A DNA stretch of 64,000 nt from NCBI RefSeq assembly GCF_024713975.1, contig NC_091096.1, forward strand, positions 2,631,501 through 2,695,500. Reading direction: 5' to 3'. Made by a program: the position numbers and the translations under genes. Positions 1 through 12,531 of this stretch are shown piece after piece. How positions within the stretch are numbered: the stretch's first letter is position 1; each line of letters starts with the position of its first letter. The DNA comes from Paralichthys olivaceus (taxonomy: Eukaryota; Chordata; Actinopteri; Pleuronectiformes; Paralichthyidae). The notes beneath the pieces were generated by a model, which saw only the letters and a program-made list of their open reading frames with translations, did no database searches and had not been told where the DNA came from.

Positions 1-1844
1 GAGGGAGAGAAAACTGAGCTGAGCTCTTTACATCCTGTATCTGATCAACATTTAACGTCCCGAGAACACGATAAAACTTTAACAGCTCCAGATAACAAGT
101 TAACATATTTAAATTATAATCTTATATCGAGGATCATTATGAATAAACTCTGCATAGAACCGAATAAAAACAGTCTCTGTACAATCAGCCATAATCAGCC
201 TTTCTCTGCCTTAACCTCAGAGTCTCTTTCATTTCACACAAACGTTCATTTGACGGAGTTTCTGAAAGAGGCCCCTCGATGCCAGAGATTTTTTTTTTTT
301 TGCTCCAGTTATTAAGCGTCAAGTGGAGATTTAACCGTTTGTGATGCAGGGGAAGTGAAACCTCGTACTTCTACTGTGATTTGCAGGTGAAAAGGAAGTT
401 AAAACTTTTAAATTTAGGATATAAGAGTGAATATTTGTCAGTCATTATGTTTAAACCTGGAGGACATGTTATATTTACTCGTCTAAACGCTGTTAGAGCT
501 TGAGTTTGAGGTTTCTTAGACATTTAAAGACCTGCAAGCCAAGAAATCTTGCTCCAGACCAATGCATCATGGGACAGAGGTCATGAGGGCCTATGTTAAA
601 GTGTTGAGTCCGTCAGTAATCTCCTGAGTGAGGCAGGGATGAGAACTATTTAGAAACAACCACGTTCAACCAACTTTTTATCCAGAAAGTTCATCTCCTC
701 CTCGTCATCCATCCTCTCCCCTCAGTGTCAGCCACATTTCAACTCTCTCGCTCGGTTGCCGACGCCAACGTGCTCCTTCTCCGGCGGAAGAAAGGCGAAG
801 GAGCATCTCTCGCTCTCTTCGTGAAAGTTAGAATTTTATTGAGTCAAACGCTGCCAAGCAGATTGGACGCACGCCGACATGAAGAGATGATGCTAATGAC
901 TCTGAAGTTCAGGTTCTGCAGAGGAACGTTCACCTGCCAGATCTCTACATGCATTATGAACTCCACTGATGGGGGGGGAGTGTGGCTGCAGTGCATGCTG
1001 GGGGACGACCTTCTGGGGGTTTGATGCAGAGTTAAGAAAAATTTAAAGAGCCACGAGCAGAATCGATTTCAGAGGAGGCGTGTTTGGATGTTTAAGTTTC
1101 TCCACAGTTTGTTGAAGGAGAATCTTCTTCTCACAGATCACAGCCTCACACACCTGAGGGATTATTTGGGCTGATAATGATTGACAGCCTGCAGGGCTTC
1201 TTCCAGAGGCCGAGCCGCCGGGTTTACTCACAGAGTGACTCAGCTTTGATTCGGCAGCTTTTCACAAGCGGACTTTGAAGTTTGACTTGACTTCGGTCTC
1301 ACTGAGAGCAGATTTTGGTGATTTGCAGATCAAACAGTGCGAAGACTTCCCGTTGAATTGAAGTCTGACTGGTGGCAGAGGCTCTTCTCAAACTTTAATG
1401 TTTCAAATTTGTTTTCATGCAATTAAACCTTCAAAATCTCAGTTCGACACAGATTCACACGCAGCTGCAAATCAGTGCAGGATGAATCTGACTGATGTGA
1501 GTGTGGAGGACACAAACTGTTCAATCGCCACCTGATGATGATGAGTTTCATTCAGGAGAATGTTTTTAAAAAAGGAGAGAGCTCACTTTAAATTCACCAT
1601 CTCAGCAGGAGTCACACAAACTGCTCTTGTCTCTCAGCCTGGGGGAATGAAAACCTGCTCAGCCGGATCCCACCCAGGGGTCCTGGCCCCCAGCAGGGGG
1701 TCCCTTAGGGAGCTCCACTGTGCCCACTTGAGGAATGAATCCCACTCACGGTTGGATCAATGTGATCCACCGGGAGAGGGAAGTGGGGCCATAACTTTCA
1801 GTGCATGTGCACGCGGGACAGGTTGTGGGTTTGGTGAAGTGGAT
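1..1844. other. Non-coding, upstream of or within intron 1 of possible fras1
   Basis: No exon was recognised on either strand. The open frames here are short and lack family resemblance. If the minus-strand start at 1997 is a first exon, this stretch is its first intron. I looked for the cysteine-rich von Willebrand C repeats expected in the next FRAS1 exons and saw none, so they would lie left of the window. Confidence 0.5.
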
Positions 1845-1997
1845 CTAAATCTGGTTCTGATGTGCACGGTGGAATCCTGATAACCCCTGACCCGCATAAC
1901 AGCCCGACAAATAGGTCCAGAAATACCAACCATAGATCCCCCGGGGGACGCTGAGGATCCCGGCGAGAGCGCCAGCAAATATCCACCATCCAGCCAT
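1845..1997 (-). CDS. Possible signal-peptide first exon (FRAS1-like by position)
   Basis: On the minus strand an ATG at 1997-1995 sits in a near-ideal Kozak context (gcgaccATGG) at the edge of a CpG-rich block. It opens a 50-codon frame ending at 1845. The first residues, MAGWWIFAGALAGILSV, are a plausible signal peptide. The true exon would stop earlier at a splice donor; GT candidates follow Tyr22 (G|GTTGGT) and Ala35 (G|GTCAGG), and neither is decisive. FRAS1, the extracellular-matrix protein of the Fraser complex, lies downstream of MRPL1 on the same strand in human, as I recall, which is exactly this place and orientation. The identity is inferred from position, not from sequence similarity, because no diagnostic domain is inside the window. 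It could also be a chance frame. Confidence 0.35.
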   Translation of the reverse strand: MAGWWIFAGALAGILSVPRGIYGWYFWTYLSGCYAGQGLSGFHRAHQNQI

Positions 1998-2340
1998 GGT
2001 CGCAGCCAAACAGGGCGAATTAAATCCAAATCCCAGGGAGAAGAGACTCGATGTGTTAGAGTTCCTGTGTTCAGCGGGTCTGTGGGAGCATTTTAAAGAG
2101 GAGCGGGTGGAGCGGGGAGCAGCCGGGATCGATCCGGGCAGTGTTTCTCAGGAGCGGAGTCGCGGGGCGCACCGGCTCCGGCTCCTGGGCGCTGCGCTCC
2201 GGGGTGGAAGGCAGCGCGGTCCTGCAGAAGAGTCCACCGCCTCCGCAGCGTCTCCTCCGGTCTCCGCCTGATCTCAGCTCCGCAGGTCGAGCACGGAGCT
2301 CCGGATGAGGGGAATGAACGAGAGGACGGAAAGGTGGAGG
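1998..2340 (-). promoter_or_regulatory. CpG-rich promoter-like block
   Basis: This is one of the few GC- and CpG-rich blocks in the left 6 kb (many CG dinucleotides between 2100 and 2300). It lies directly upstream of the minus-strand ATG at 1997. It looks like a CpG-island promoter or 5' UTR. No TATA box was seen. The direction is inferred from the neighbouring start codon. Confidence 0.4.
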
Positions 2341-2454
2341 GTGTTTTCTTCTCCTCCTCCAGCAGCAGGACGACGGGAGGCGGACACACGAGCGGACTTT
2401 ACGCGCTCCTGCTGCGGAGGTTTGAACTCACTTCTGACGGTGCAGCGGTGTTCT

Positions 2455-2600
2455 TCTCCTCCTAGAGCCCCCCCACTCCTTCCTCCCTCCTCCTCTTCTT
2501 CTTCTTCTCTTTCTACTTCTTCTTCTTCGTCCCCCCCCCCCTTCCCTCAAGGAGGACGTCCCACCTCCTCCTCCCCCTTCTCCTCCACCTCCTTCCTGAG
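2455..2600. repeat. Pyrimidine-rich tract (TCC/TTC)
   Basis: A long run of C and T on the plus strand (TCC, TTC and C runs) lies next to the CpG-rich block. Open frames rich in Ser/Pro or Gly/Arg across it are artefacts of the repeat. Confidence 0.8.
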
Positions 2601-2744
2601 GATTCAAAAGTGAGGGAGAGTTAGTGAAGAAATATAAAGTCAATATATTCATAAATATATATATATATATATATATTATATGAATAAAATACTTTCATCA
2701 ATTAAATGATGTACTGCAGGAGATCTCTGGTTAATACAAATACA

Positions 2745-3027
2745 ATCTGTATATATTCTGTTTACATATTGTTTACATTCTGTGTATATTATCTTTATAC
2801 CACGTGTATATTATCTTTACACCTTGTATATTATCTTTATACACTGTGTGCATTATCTTTATACAGTGTATATATTATCTTTACACTGAGAATATTAATT
2901 TAAACTGTGTATATTAACTTTACACTGAGTATATTAACTTTACACTGTATATATTATCTTTACACTGTATATATTATCTTTACACTGTGTATATTAACTT
3001 TACACTGTGTATATTATCTTTACACTC
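2745..3027. repeat. Minisatellite, about 20-bp unit
   Basis: More than ten imperfect copies of a unit close to tatattatctttacactgtg follow one another. The 5' copies are more diverged than the 3' ones. The run has no coding potential; an open frame rich in Tyr, Leu and Cys in its left part comes from the repeat. Confidence 0.85.
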
Positions 3028-4028
3028 AGCTCATAATATTCCTCTGGTAGCTGAATGGAAACGAAAGAGGAAACTTTCTTTTTTCTCACAGTCACTGAAA
3101 CGTCATACTCGTTAATCAAGCTGCTGGTTTAAGGTGAAAAAGTTGCAAAGTGTTGATTTAGTAACTAGTCACTGAAATATTCTGATTCAGATATAAGAAC
3201 TTGTATTTGAGATACCAAATATCTATATTCTACTATATTTTATATTTTTGATGCCTTAAAAATACTATTGAATCAGTTCATTGTTACTTTAACGCACTTC
3301 ATCATATTTCTATTTCCTTTTATGTCACAAAAATGTGGAAGTAAATGACTTTATTTCACTTCATGGTATTTGTATCTGCTGTTGCCACCTCTGTTATATA
3401 ATACACATGTATTTTAATTACGTGTATATACAGTTTACAGTATTTTGGTCATCTGACTCGTGGGTGCTGTATTTTCTAATTTTATCTGCGATGGTGTCAC
3501 TTTAACGACTCCACTGGGACTTTGTCAAGTTTTCTCAGTGACCTTTGTGTGTATTAATAGAACTTTACATTCATGGAGTGTTTCCACTGGGTTTATTTTT
3601 CATCTGTAATAAGTGAAGAGTGTTTAATTCAGCTGATGCCTGTTTGATAACCTTCTGGAGTCTTATTATTAGACGTGTGCAGCTCTGTGTGTGATGTTAA
3701 ATCAGAGGCGGTGCAGGCCTGAGATTCCTCAGCGTCACATGGCAGTAACCTGATCTCCTCCCAGCCCCTTTGTCCTCGGCCAAAAGCAGGGATCAGATCA
3801 GTTTTTGCTTTTGAACGAGCTTTATTTCTGCTGCTTTAACTGCGGCTGCACCCTCCGACTATTTATAACCAGCACCCAGTGACGCGGTGAGAGATTAAAA
3901 TATTTGGGTAAACTCTGAGCTCCAGTCTGTCGTCAGCAAACCAGCAAACGTGAACAAGGACGTGAATAATTCACATTTTCCTCATTAAAGACGATTTAAC
4001 CAACATCACATGAGTCTTGATGAGGAGG

Positions 4029-4112
4029 CATCACGTCATCATCATCATCACGTCATCATCATCATCATCACGTCATCATCATCATCACGTCATCATCATC
4101 ATCACGTCATCC
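4029..4112. repeat. ATC/ACG triplet microsatellite
   Basis: Runs of (ATC)n are interrupted regularly by ACG, giving a higher-order pattern of roughly 15-18 bp. A short CAG run follows at about 4117-4136. The His/Ser-rich open frame over it is a repeat artefact. Confidence 0.85.
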
Positions 4113-6197
4113 TCATCAGCAGCAGCAGCAGCAGCAGGACTCCTTCTTCTTCTAGACTCATGGACGTTCTTAGAGACTCTCACCAGCTGAACATTTGCGG
4201 AATGAGTGTCGGAACAATCAGATGTGATCATATCATGTGATGGAATCTGAACTTCTGAAGGAAGTTAAGTTGGTGGGAGGCCTGGAACCTCCTGAAGACC
4301 CCTCAGAGGCTGTGGATCTGAGAAGATCGAACTAACGAACAACACCTCAAACCCTTTGACCCTTTGACCCTTTGACTTTTGAGGAAGACATTCAACTTTA
4401 CAATACTTTAAATGAGATGAAAATAATGCACAGGAATCCGGCCTGTAAGGGTCAAAGTCTCGTTCTTGTCTTGGAGAAACTCGCTGAAGTAAATCACATT
4501 ATTTTCTTTTACTTCCTCATCTCCTCTGCTGCTGCTGCATCCTCTAACATGTGCTGCTGTTGCTGCCTGATTTCCCCACAGGGACCAACAACAGCTCCAA
4601 CTTCCCTCCACATTAAACTGAAGATCAACCTGTGCGGTGTCAAGAGGACGGATGTTAACATCAGTTAATAAAGACACCAAACAAGCTGGATGAGCTAACA
4701 ATGAGCTAACGCAAACACTGTGACACAAAGTGCTGCAGAGAATAGCAGCAATGAAAACAGTACAAATGTAGAAACTAATAAAACTGATAAGACGACCCAG
4801 CCTCACACGGACAAAACAGTATTAACGGGACGTGAGGAAACGTTTTTAATCTCATACATTTGAAAATGAAGAAACCACAGAGGCAGGTAAATAAATATGA
4901 AATAATAAAGATAAAATAATAAAATACACAAAGAATAATGAGTAAAACCAGAGATAAAAAGTTTGGTGTTAAAGTGAAAACTTAATTGAATAAATGAACT
5001 AAATCGATTAAATTGATTGTTTAAATAAACAGAGAGATAATAAATTAAATTAAATTAAAGTAAAATGACGGTCTGGAGTTTGCTTTTAAAAATTCAATTC
5101 AAACTTCTTTATTATTTAAATCCCACTTTGGGCAATTCATGAACAAAGACAAAGAACAAAACAAAAGAGACACGTGATTCATGAGAATGAATAAAGTTAC
5201 TGACAATGAAGAAGTGAATAAAAAGATCATCTACAAAGACAGATGACTCTTCAGGAGCTTCAGCTGCAACAGGCTGCAGGAAATCCTCAGTTCATTCTGC
5301 AGGGCTCTGCAGCACAGCCTCAGTCAACACTGCCGCCTGGTGTTCAACTGGCAGTACTGCACCTGAGTCCTGTCAGCTGCAGTGAGAGGCTGCATCACAA
5401 TAAAAGACTGTGTGAGTTTTGACATCCAGATGTTTACTTCACATCTGGTCATGTGATGTGATGACGCCACATCTTCAGCACGTGGCTGCAGGATCTGCTC
5501 CAGGTGAGTCGAAGCCGTCGATTAATCGATTTGTTCGTTTATCAAAACATTAAGTGGAAACTATTTTGAGAACTGGAAATCGTCATGTTTTAAGCTAAAT
5601 TGTGAAAAAAATCTTCTGCTAGCAGCTCCTCACACGTGAACATTAGTTAGTTTCTGACTCGGACGTTTCACTGGGCACAAACTAATCAAGGTGAATATTT
5701 CAGTTTGGGCTTGTTGTCATTTTATAGACTGAACAGTTTGCAAACACGAACAGTTATTCTTCTAGTATAAATACAAATATTTTATGTTATTTAATAAAAG
5801 CACAGGATCCATGACAGTTGATTTTATCAGTCAGTTGTTCATATTAAAAAAAACGTTTTTTAATTAAAAGTAAAAAAGAAATGAATTGGTCAAAATGAGG
5901 ACTTTCCTGATTGAACTAAGGAAGACATGGGGGAATAAATGCAAAGCAGGGAATTTATTTTTTTATTCGCTCTGACAGGATGAAGAGTTGGATTTTAATA
6001 CGTCACAGTTAATAACTCAGAGAACACACACTGAAGCCTTTAGTCGACCTCCACATGTGAAACAGTGACAGTATCAGCCGACTTATACGTGACTGTACGT
6101 TTCCTGTGGGTGAATATTAACAAAAGTCACCTTCGGGCCCCAGCTCTTGTTTTTTTTAAAAAAAAGTTACTGCATCACAGCTCAGGAGAACAAACAC

Positions 6198-6203
6198 TTT
6201 ATT
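6198..6203 (-). terminator. mrpl1: mrpl1 polyadenylation signal
   Basis: AATAAA is read on the minus strand 35 bp after the mrpl1 stop codon (6240-6238), which implies a very short 3' UTR. This is the first canonical signal downstream of the stop. Confidence 0.7.
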
Positions 6204-6237
6204 CAGTACAATGATTATATACAATGTGAAACACGTC

Positions 6238-9200
6238 TCAGTCCTCCACCTTCTCCGCTGGTTTCGGTAAAACGTCTTCACTTCTGAACCACAGAGCTTC
6301 GCTGGTTTGACTGCAGATGATCGCTCTCTCGATGAAAGGTCCTGAGAGGAGGAAGAGGAGGAGAGAAGAAGAAAGATGGTGTCATGAAAACATGTTCAAA
6401 ACAAGAACAATTCTTTCTTTTTGGCTTCAACTCTTAAAATGTCCTGAAAATAAATCCGCTAGCCACCATCTTGCTATCTTGATGTCATTTGGAGCCAGAG
6501 TCTGTGACGTGATGCACCTCCGCCTGTTTTCACATCATCAAATAACCAAACTTATCAGAAACATGAACCCTTGTTAAACTTCTTAAAATGACAGAAACTT
6601 TTCTCTTCGGCAACATTCAGAGAGAAACTAAGGGAACAACACGTAACGTCTCATATTAAGCTTCTGTGATCCTGTTAAACCTGAATCCAAACTGACATTC
6701 GCGTGTTGTGAGGAGAAACTTCAATAATCCCGGCTTTGTTCTCAAAGCCGGAAACGATAAAAACAAAACTCGGAGGCTTTTGAAAACTTTAAATTCTCGT
6801 TATGAGGCTGAGCATGAATCTGAAAGTGATTCAATTAAACAGCTGCTTTCAGTGTCTCTCGCCCTCACTCCCTCCGTCTGTCTTTCATTTTTCAAACATG
6901 CTCACATTCCCTGCAGTCTCTCACGTCTGTACTTATGAATCCTCATTTCAGCACCATTTCTCCTGTTGTCTACTGTTTTCAGCACCCGGGTCTTTTATTT
7001 ATCAGTGCTTTTGTCATGAATAATTCCCATAAGGCCCTTGGGGGTTTTGCTTCTCCTCACCCACACGTTGCATTTATGCTCCTTTCTCTGTGTGTCTGTG
7101 AGGTCTCCTCTTGTTTCTGCTGCAGCCATTAGCAGCTAAATAAAGTTAACAAATCCGGCCTCTCGTCGGGGAGTTGACCTGCCGCGTAATGTTTGCCGGC
7201 ACAAACTCAAAGAGAGCCGTCGGCCTCCGTCAGACGGAGCTCAGAAAAGCCGCGGGGGCTCGGTTCGACACGGCACCTTCATCAGCGATGATAATTACAG
7301 AAGTGGAACGAGGCAGTGAGCGAGACGTTCCGGTCACTGTGGCGTAGAGGACACTGTGCGGCCGGGCGGGTTCAGCGGAGCGTGAACACTGTGAAAAGAT
7401 CATCACCAGACTTCAGCTGCTCACGTTTCCTGTAGAAGCTGCAGCTGTGAGAGCAGTCACCTCCCGTAGGTCTGGTCTGAAGAAGGTTTTTACCCATTTG
7501 GAACTTCACGTGTCTTCAGGTCTCCTCCTGTATAAACACTACCTCGCCAGAGTCGCCACATTTTAGCTACCAACTTTATTTTGTAACCAGCTGGAGTAAA
7601 CAGCCGTACGGAGCAAAACAACAGCGAACACGTCTGAGAACAGACGCAGACAAAAAGAGCCCAGTGCGTAAACAGCACTTCAGAGCAACCTGAACGAAAG
7701 ACGAGACAAAGAGAAAAACTGTTTTTCAGTTTCCTGCCGAGGAGACAAGCTTAAACGGCAGTTTGGTCCTCGAGAGAGAGATTTGAGATGAATGAGAAAT
7801 TTAAGAGCTCTTGATATGAGCAGTTCCAGGTCACAAAGGGCCACTGCGCCAAGAGCGTCCTCAATCAGAGTTTCTGAAAGCTCCGCAGTTCACTTCAGTC
7901 GGGGCTCAGTTAATGGCATTTTATTTAGGGAGCCCAGACTCAATTATTTTTTTAGATCATTTAAGCCTCTCGCTCTAATGAGGGTCCATTAACTGATGAT
8001 TACCCTCCGCGCTGTGATGTTGAAGGAAAGTGGAGGAAAATGAGGAGAAAAGAATGAAGTCCTCTCTCTCTCCGCTGCTCTCTTCAGGTCGGATCCACTC
8101 AGCAGAGCAAACTGACGTCATTTTAAATCTGCAGCTACAAATCACGTGTATATTTTACATTTTCCACTGTAAAGCTTTTACTGAGCAACTGCGCCCCCTG
8201 CAGACACATGTGGAGACTAACTCCGCTGGGTTTCCACCAGAGAGGGAAATAAAAACTGCCGCTGGTTTGAGAGAGCGTACCCATGCTGGCCGGTCGGTGG
8301 GAGCAGACATCGATCAGGATGTGCTGCAGGTTGGCAAAGATGTGTTCTTTGGGCATGTCCAGCTGTGCAGGGGCGAGAAAACAGTACGAAGGAAAATATT
8401 AATACTGCAACTTAAAAGTGTTTCTGATGTAATAACATTTCTATACGTCTTTTCTCGTCTTTTAAACTCTGTGTTTGGAACCAGGTATATTTCACTCACC
8501 ATGGCTACCTGGGTCCTGACGAAGCAGTCGCTCTCCACCATGTACTCGTGACCCATTTTAAACAACGCCAACATTTTGGGGATGTTCACACCGACTGACC
8601 CTGAGAGTCAACAGAGAGACTTCATCAGATCTATGACGTCTTATCACAAACCTGAGACCTCTTCTTCTTCTCCACACACACAGGACGACATGTTTTACCT
8701 CTCTTGCTCTTTGGAAACTTCTTCCTCAGTTTGTTTTTTAGCGGCACAAGCTTCGGCAGCATTTCTGGAACTGCGACGTAGAAGTCGGCTGAAATCTCGT
8801 CGTCTAAGATCTAGAGAGGGAGGAGAGGAAAAGATTAAATTAAACTTTACTGATGCGCATGAGAATAAACTGTGTACATACTGAGAACAAGCCAGGACTG
8901 GTGCGTCCTCAGCAGACAGCTTTTCTACTGGTTTTTATTCAGACATGTTAACTCTGAGACCCGATGTCCAAGAATTAACAGAGTATTAATCTGTCAAAAT
9001 TCTTAATATGGGTGATGATGAATGTCCAAAGTTCTCATGTGGTTTCAAACTCTACTCCAGCTCCATATATCTCTTACAGAGCGCTGTCCCCAATAAGAAA
9101 AATAACAGCATTATGAGTGAGTACAACAGTTAAAGTTGGATTTAAAATGTCACCGAGGCTGCCAGAAAGTTTGATCTTTGGTTTTTCAGTCGCTGCCGAG

Positions 9201-9988
9201 ATTAATTCCTTTCAGTGTTGTTAAACAGCGGTTAGCGGTCGGTGTGTGGTCGGACCCGAGCAAAATACCAATGCACCACTTTGTTGATGGCTCCCTGGAC
9301 ACTGCGTCGCGTTTTTAAAGAAATACAACATGTGTAGAACCATCGATTTTAAAGTTAAATGTTATTGACCAGCACATTAAAAAAATAAGAACTCACTTTT
9401 TCTAACAACATAAAAAAACTGCTTTGGCTTGTTTTTTGTTCATTTTAACTTTGCTTGTAAAACATTTTTTTAAATGAATTCATTACAATCAAATTCAAAA
9501 AGAAAAATGATGAGAGGGAGAAATTAAAATTAAACTCCGTGTGAACTGTTTATACGTGATGTTTGACCGACTCACCGGCTGTATGAGCTCTGCTCCTCCA
9601 GCAACAACTGCTCCGCTATCTCGGGCAACTTTAGCTTGATTAGCATCCTGCAGAGAAAAACAGAGGCAACGTCACCCGTGTGAATGATATTTGGGTGTGC
9701 GGTCGTCTGGCAGACCACAACAGCGTCATTCATTATGGTCGTTAAAATGCACTTTTAAGTCGCAACCCACAACTTGTGCTGCTTGTCAGGAATATTAATC
9801 AAACCCTGTCCTGTGATGTGGGTCTGTGACCAAAGCAGCCTCCACCCGCGCCCCCTCAGCGCTGACAGGCAGGGTGACAAATGAAAAGGTGCTGCTGCAC
9901 ATCTGAATCATGCTCAGACGATAGTAAAACAATTCATCAACAACACACAATCAATGGCTATGACATTAATATTCAGTGAGCCTGAAGG

Positions 9989-10040
<52 letters not shown>

Positions 10041-10058
10041 GAGAGACAGAGAGACAGA

Positions 10059-10114
<56 letters not shown>

Positions 10115-12217
10115 GAGAGAGAGGCTTTTTACCTCAGTGAAGACTAGAACTTTGTTCATCTCCGTCTTGAAGGGATGAGGTAAGTGCACTGTGCTGACGA
10201 AGGAGTCCACTTTTTTCTGTGAGGAGGAGAAAAAGAATTTAAAAAAAAAATTCTTTCTGACAAAATAGACGATTTTGGAGAACACATAAAAAAGAACGAC
10301 TTTAAATCATAGACCAAACTCAGGTTATCGAGTATTAAAACTTTTCCATCACACACTTTGGCAGGTGATCAACTATGATCTACTTGTGATCTACTTCGAG
10401 GATCCAGCTCCTTTTTCAGGAGATTACCGGAAAGTTTGTTTCCATACCGTTTAAAAATCAAACCCATTATTAAACTATTATTAAAATAAAATACATATTA
10501 TTTTTCTGTGAATCAACTCATTGATTTGTCGACTATTAATTAAGGTCTTGTAATTGTGGAAACCTTCAGCAGTCGACAAATGTCACCTCAGAAGTGTGAA
10601 GAGAGCAAGCCCCAGTGTTGATGCTGTTACCTTCTTCTCCAGCTTCATGTTCAGCTTCAGGTCGATATAAACCGGTTGACTGAGCGGAGTGAAGTCCAAC
10701 ACCTGGACGTTCTTCAGCAGGTCGATGGCCTCTGCTGGGTTGTGGATGGTCCGGGGGTAGTACCTCAAAATGTACACATCATCCACGGGTGCCCACGCCG
10801 TCTTGCCATAAGGCTTATGTCTGTTTGTGTCATCGATGACCTTCTTCTCTTTCTTCACCTCCTTCTCTGCTTCCTCTTTCTTGTCTTTCCTGTGTGCCCT
10901 GACGAATGAGTCAATGAGGGATTTGTTAAATTGAAAACATATCAGGCCCCGTGCTCGTCTTGATTTTATGGTTTGCGTGATAACAACATGGCTCTATTGC
11001 CAAACTGTTGGAGGGTGAAGACGGACAACATCTCCAAAGAGCTGGAAAACTCACCTGATGGCTGCAAAAGTCCTGACGGGGAGATCCCTCTGTGCAGTTT
11101 GTGAGACGCCCGTGTAGGTGGGACCACCGGCCCTGAGCAGATGCCTCTGACATCCTGCGACAACTGGAAAAGAAGCAAAGGCTACAATTAAAAAAAGAAA
11201 AGAAACAGCGTACAAAGACTCACCTTCATTTAACACAGACAGACACTGGTCTCTCTTTCTCTGTGGGACAGAATTTCTATCTGCAGACAACAACAAAATG
11301 TCTGTGATATTATGAAACACTTCAATTTAAATAATTCCACCCGGGGATGTGATGCAAACTGATGGAAACAATCAGGTGAGTGTTCTGGATGTGAATCAAA
11401 TGATATTGAGAAATGTTGACATCTGTAAATTAGATAACAATGAAAAGTGAACAGTGTGAACCAGGGTTGTTAATCTATCAGCTTCACTAAATTGTGTGTA
11501 GATACAAAGTAAATGATGTTAATCATGGCTCCCATAAACACAACAGGCTGAAACTACAGCCTCTCGCCTTGATAAATGTTAGCCCGAAACTTCGCTCAGA
11601 AATCTGCCTGTTTAAGACGAATTTACTTATCAGCAAAGACACATATATCAGATAACATATTTTGATTGACAAATTCAATCATTTGTATTAACTCTTCAAT
11701 TCGGCATCATACAACCAACGAAACATAGTTCTAATGTAGCTTAACATCCACGTTTCTTATTTAGTCTTATTTCGATAGCGCTTCTCTTCGCCGCCCACCA
11801 CTACGTGTTTTGGTTGAAGAACGCGCAGCACAGACCGATGACTCCATCCAAAAAACGACTAATTAGCGTTGAATTAAAAGCTGCCATGTTGATTCTATTG
11901 AAGCCGAATGAAACTTGAAATGTCACTTATTCTGAAATGACCACAAGCGATGTTCTTCGAAGCGTTCAAATATTAAATAAGGAAGTGGAAAGTCAGAATA
12001 TCACATTTAGCCGACGGGATTTGGAATCAAGCAGAGGAGCTAGCGAACAGAGAAGCTAACACACAGAAACCGAAACAACAATAAACAGAGAAACTTCCAG
12101 AAAGAAATAATCTGTAATTCTCATGTTTTATAATTAAACTATTTAATCTCAGTTCCACTAAAGTGAGTTAAACCAGAGCCGCTGACCTTTCCACACGGTC
12201 CGCGTGCAGGATGCCAT
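6238..12217 (-). CDS. mrpl1: Mitochondrial ribosomal protein L1 (uL1m), 9 exons
   Basis: The product is the large-subunit protein uL1m, which shapes the L1 stalk of the mitochondrial ribosome near the tRNA exit site. Coding exons are 12217-12187, 11163-11055, 10898-10631, 10216-10133, 9647-9576, 8810-8699, 8600-8500, 8362-8281 and 6341-6238. All introns are GT-AG and the phases join into one frame of 320 aa, against about 325 in human. The first 50 residues are basic, hydroxyl-rich and poor in acidic residues, as in a mitochondrial targeting sequence. A lysine/glutamate-rich linker (about 48-67) follows. The L1 domain then runs to the end, with family stretches such as DDVYILRYYPR, HPFKTEMNKVLVFTE, SGAVVAGGAELI, ADFYVAVPEM and VCSHRP. 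The gene is divergent from cnot6l, as in other vertebrates. Identity is certain; only the exact start (MASCTRTVWK) is less so, though its ATG is the one that joins in phase. Confidence 0.95.
9992..10123. repeat. (GA)n microsatellite in mrpl1 intron 4
   Basis: About 130 bp of GA dinucleotides with occasional CA interruptions. On the mrpl1 sense strand it is a (CT)n tract that begins only about 9 bases after the 5' splice site of exon 4. Open frames of alternating Arg/Glu or Leu/Ser across it are artefacts. Confidence 0.95.
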
Positions 12218-12302
12218 GTCTGGGAACTTCTCTGGTCCGGTTGAAAACAGCGGTGCTCTCTGAATGGTTCCGCCGGAGGAGAAACAAACCTCATCCTAAA
12301 AA

Positions 12303-12531
12303 GTGATAATCTAACTGATCGATAATCCAACAGGTCAATAATCTAACTGATCGATAATCTAACTGATCGATAATCTAACAGATCGATAATCTAACTGATC
12401 GATAATCTAACTGATGGATAATCAAACAAGTCGATAATCTAACTGATCGATAATCCAACAGATCGATAATCCAACAGGTCAATAATCTAACAAATCGATA
12501 ATCTAACAGGTCGATAATCTAACAGATCTTT
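12303..12531. repeat. 16-bp minisatellite upstream of mrpl1
   Basis: About 14 copies of a unit close to gataatctaactgatc, with point variants (aacag, ccaac, ggtc). The array starts under 90 bp upstream of the mrpl1 start codon, so it lies in or next to the promoter. The internal GATCGAT palindromes are a consequence of the unit. Confidence 0.95.

Larger units (their letters stand above)
2601..6190. other. Intergenic region with simple repeats
   Basis: No gene was recognised. The stretch includes an AT run (about 2655-2676), a 20-bp minisatellite, an ATC/ACG triplet array, and a triple direct repeat of a TTTGACCC unit near 4351-4375. AT-rich DNA follows at 4800-5080, with TAAAT repeats near 5040. 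The sequence at 5090-5160, with a 'cccactttgggcaattc' motif, resembles the tail of a dispersed fish LINE or SINE. The GC-richer part at 5240-5400 has no readable frame. Confidence 0.5.

Noticed and set aside
1560..1880. 106-codon plus-strand open frame
   Set aside because: It lies opposite the possible minus-strand first exon and has no recognisable domain.
8030..8551. 173-codon plus-strand open frame
   Set aside because: It overlaps, on the opposite strand, real exons 7 and 8 of mrpl1 plus intron sequence. It shows no family resemblance.
9954..10178. Arg/Glu-rich open frame
   Set aside because: It is a translation of the GA microsatellite.
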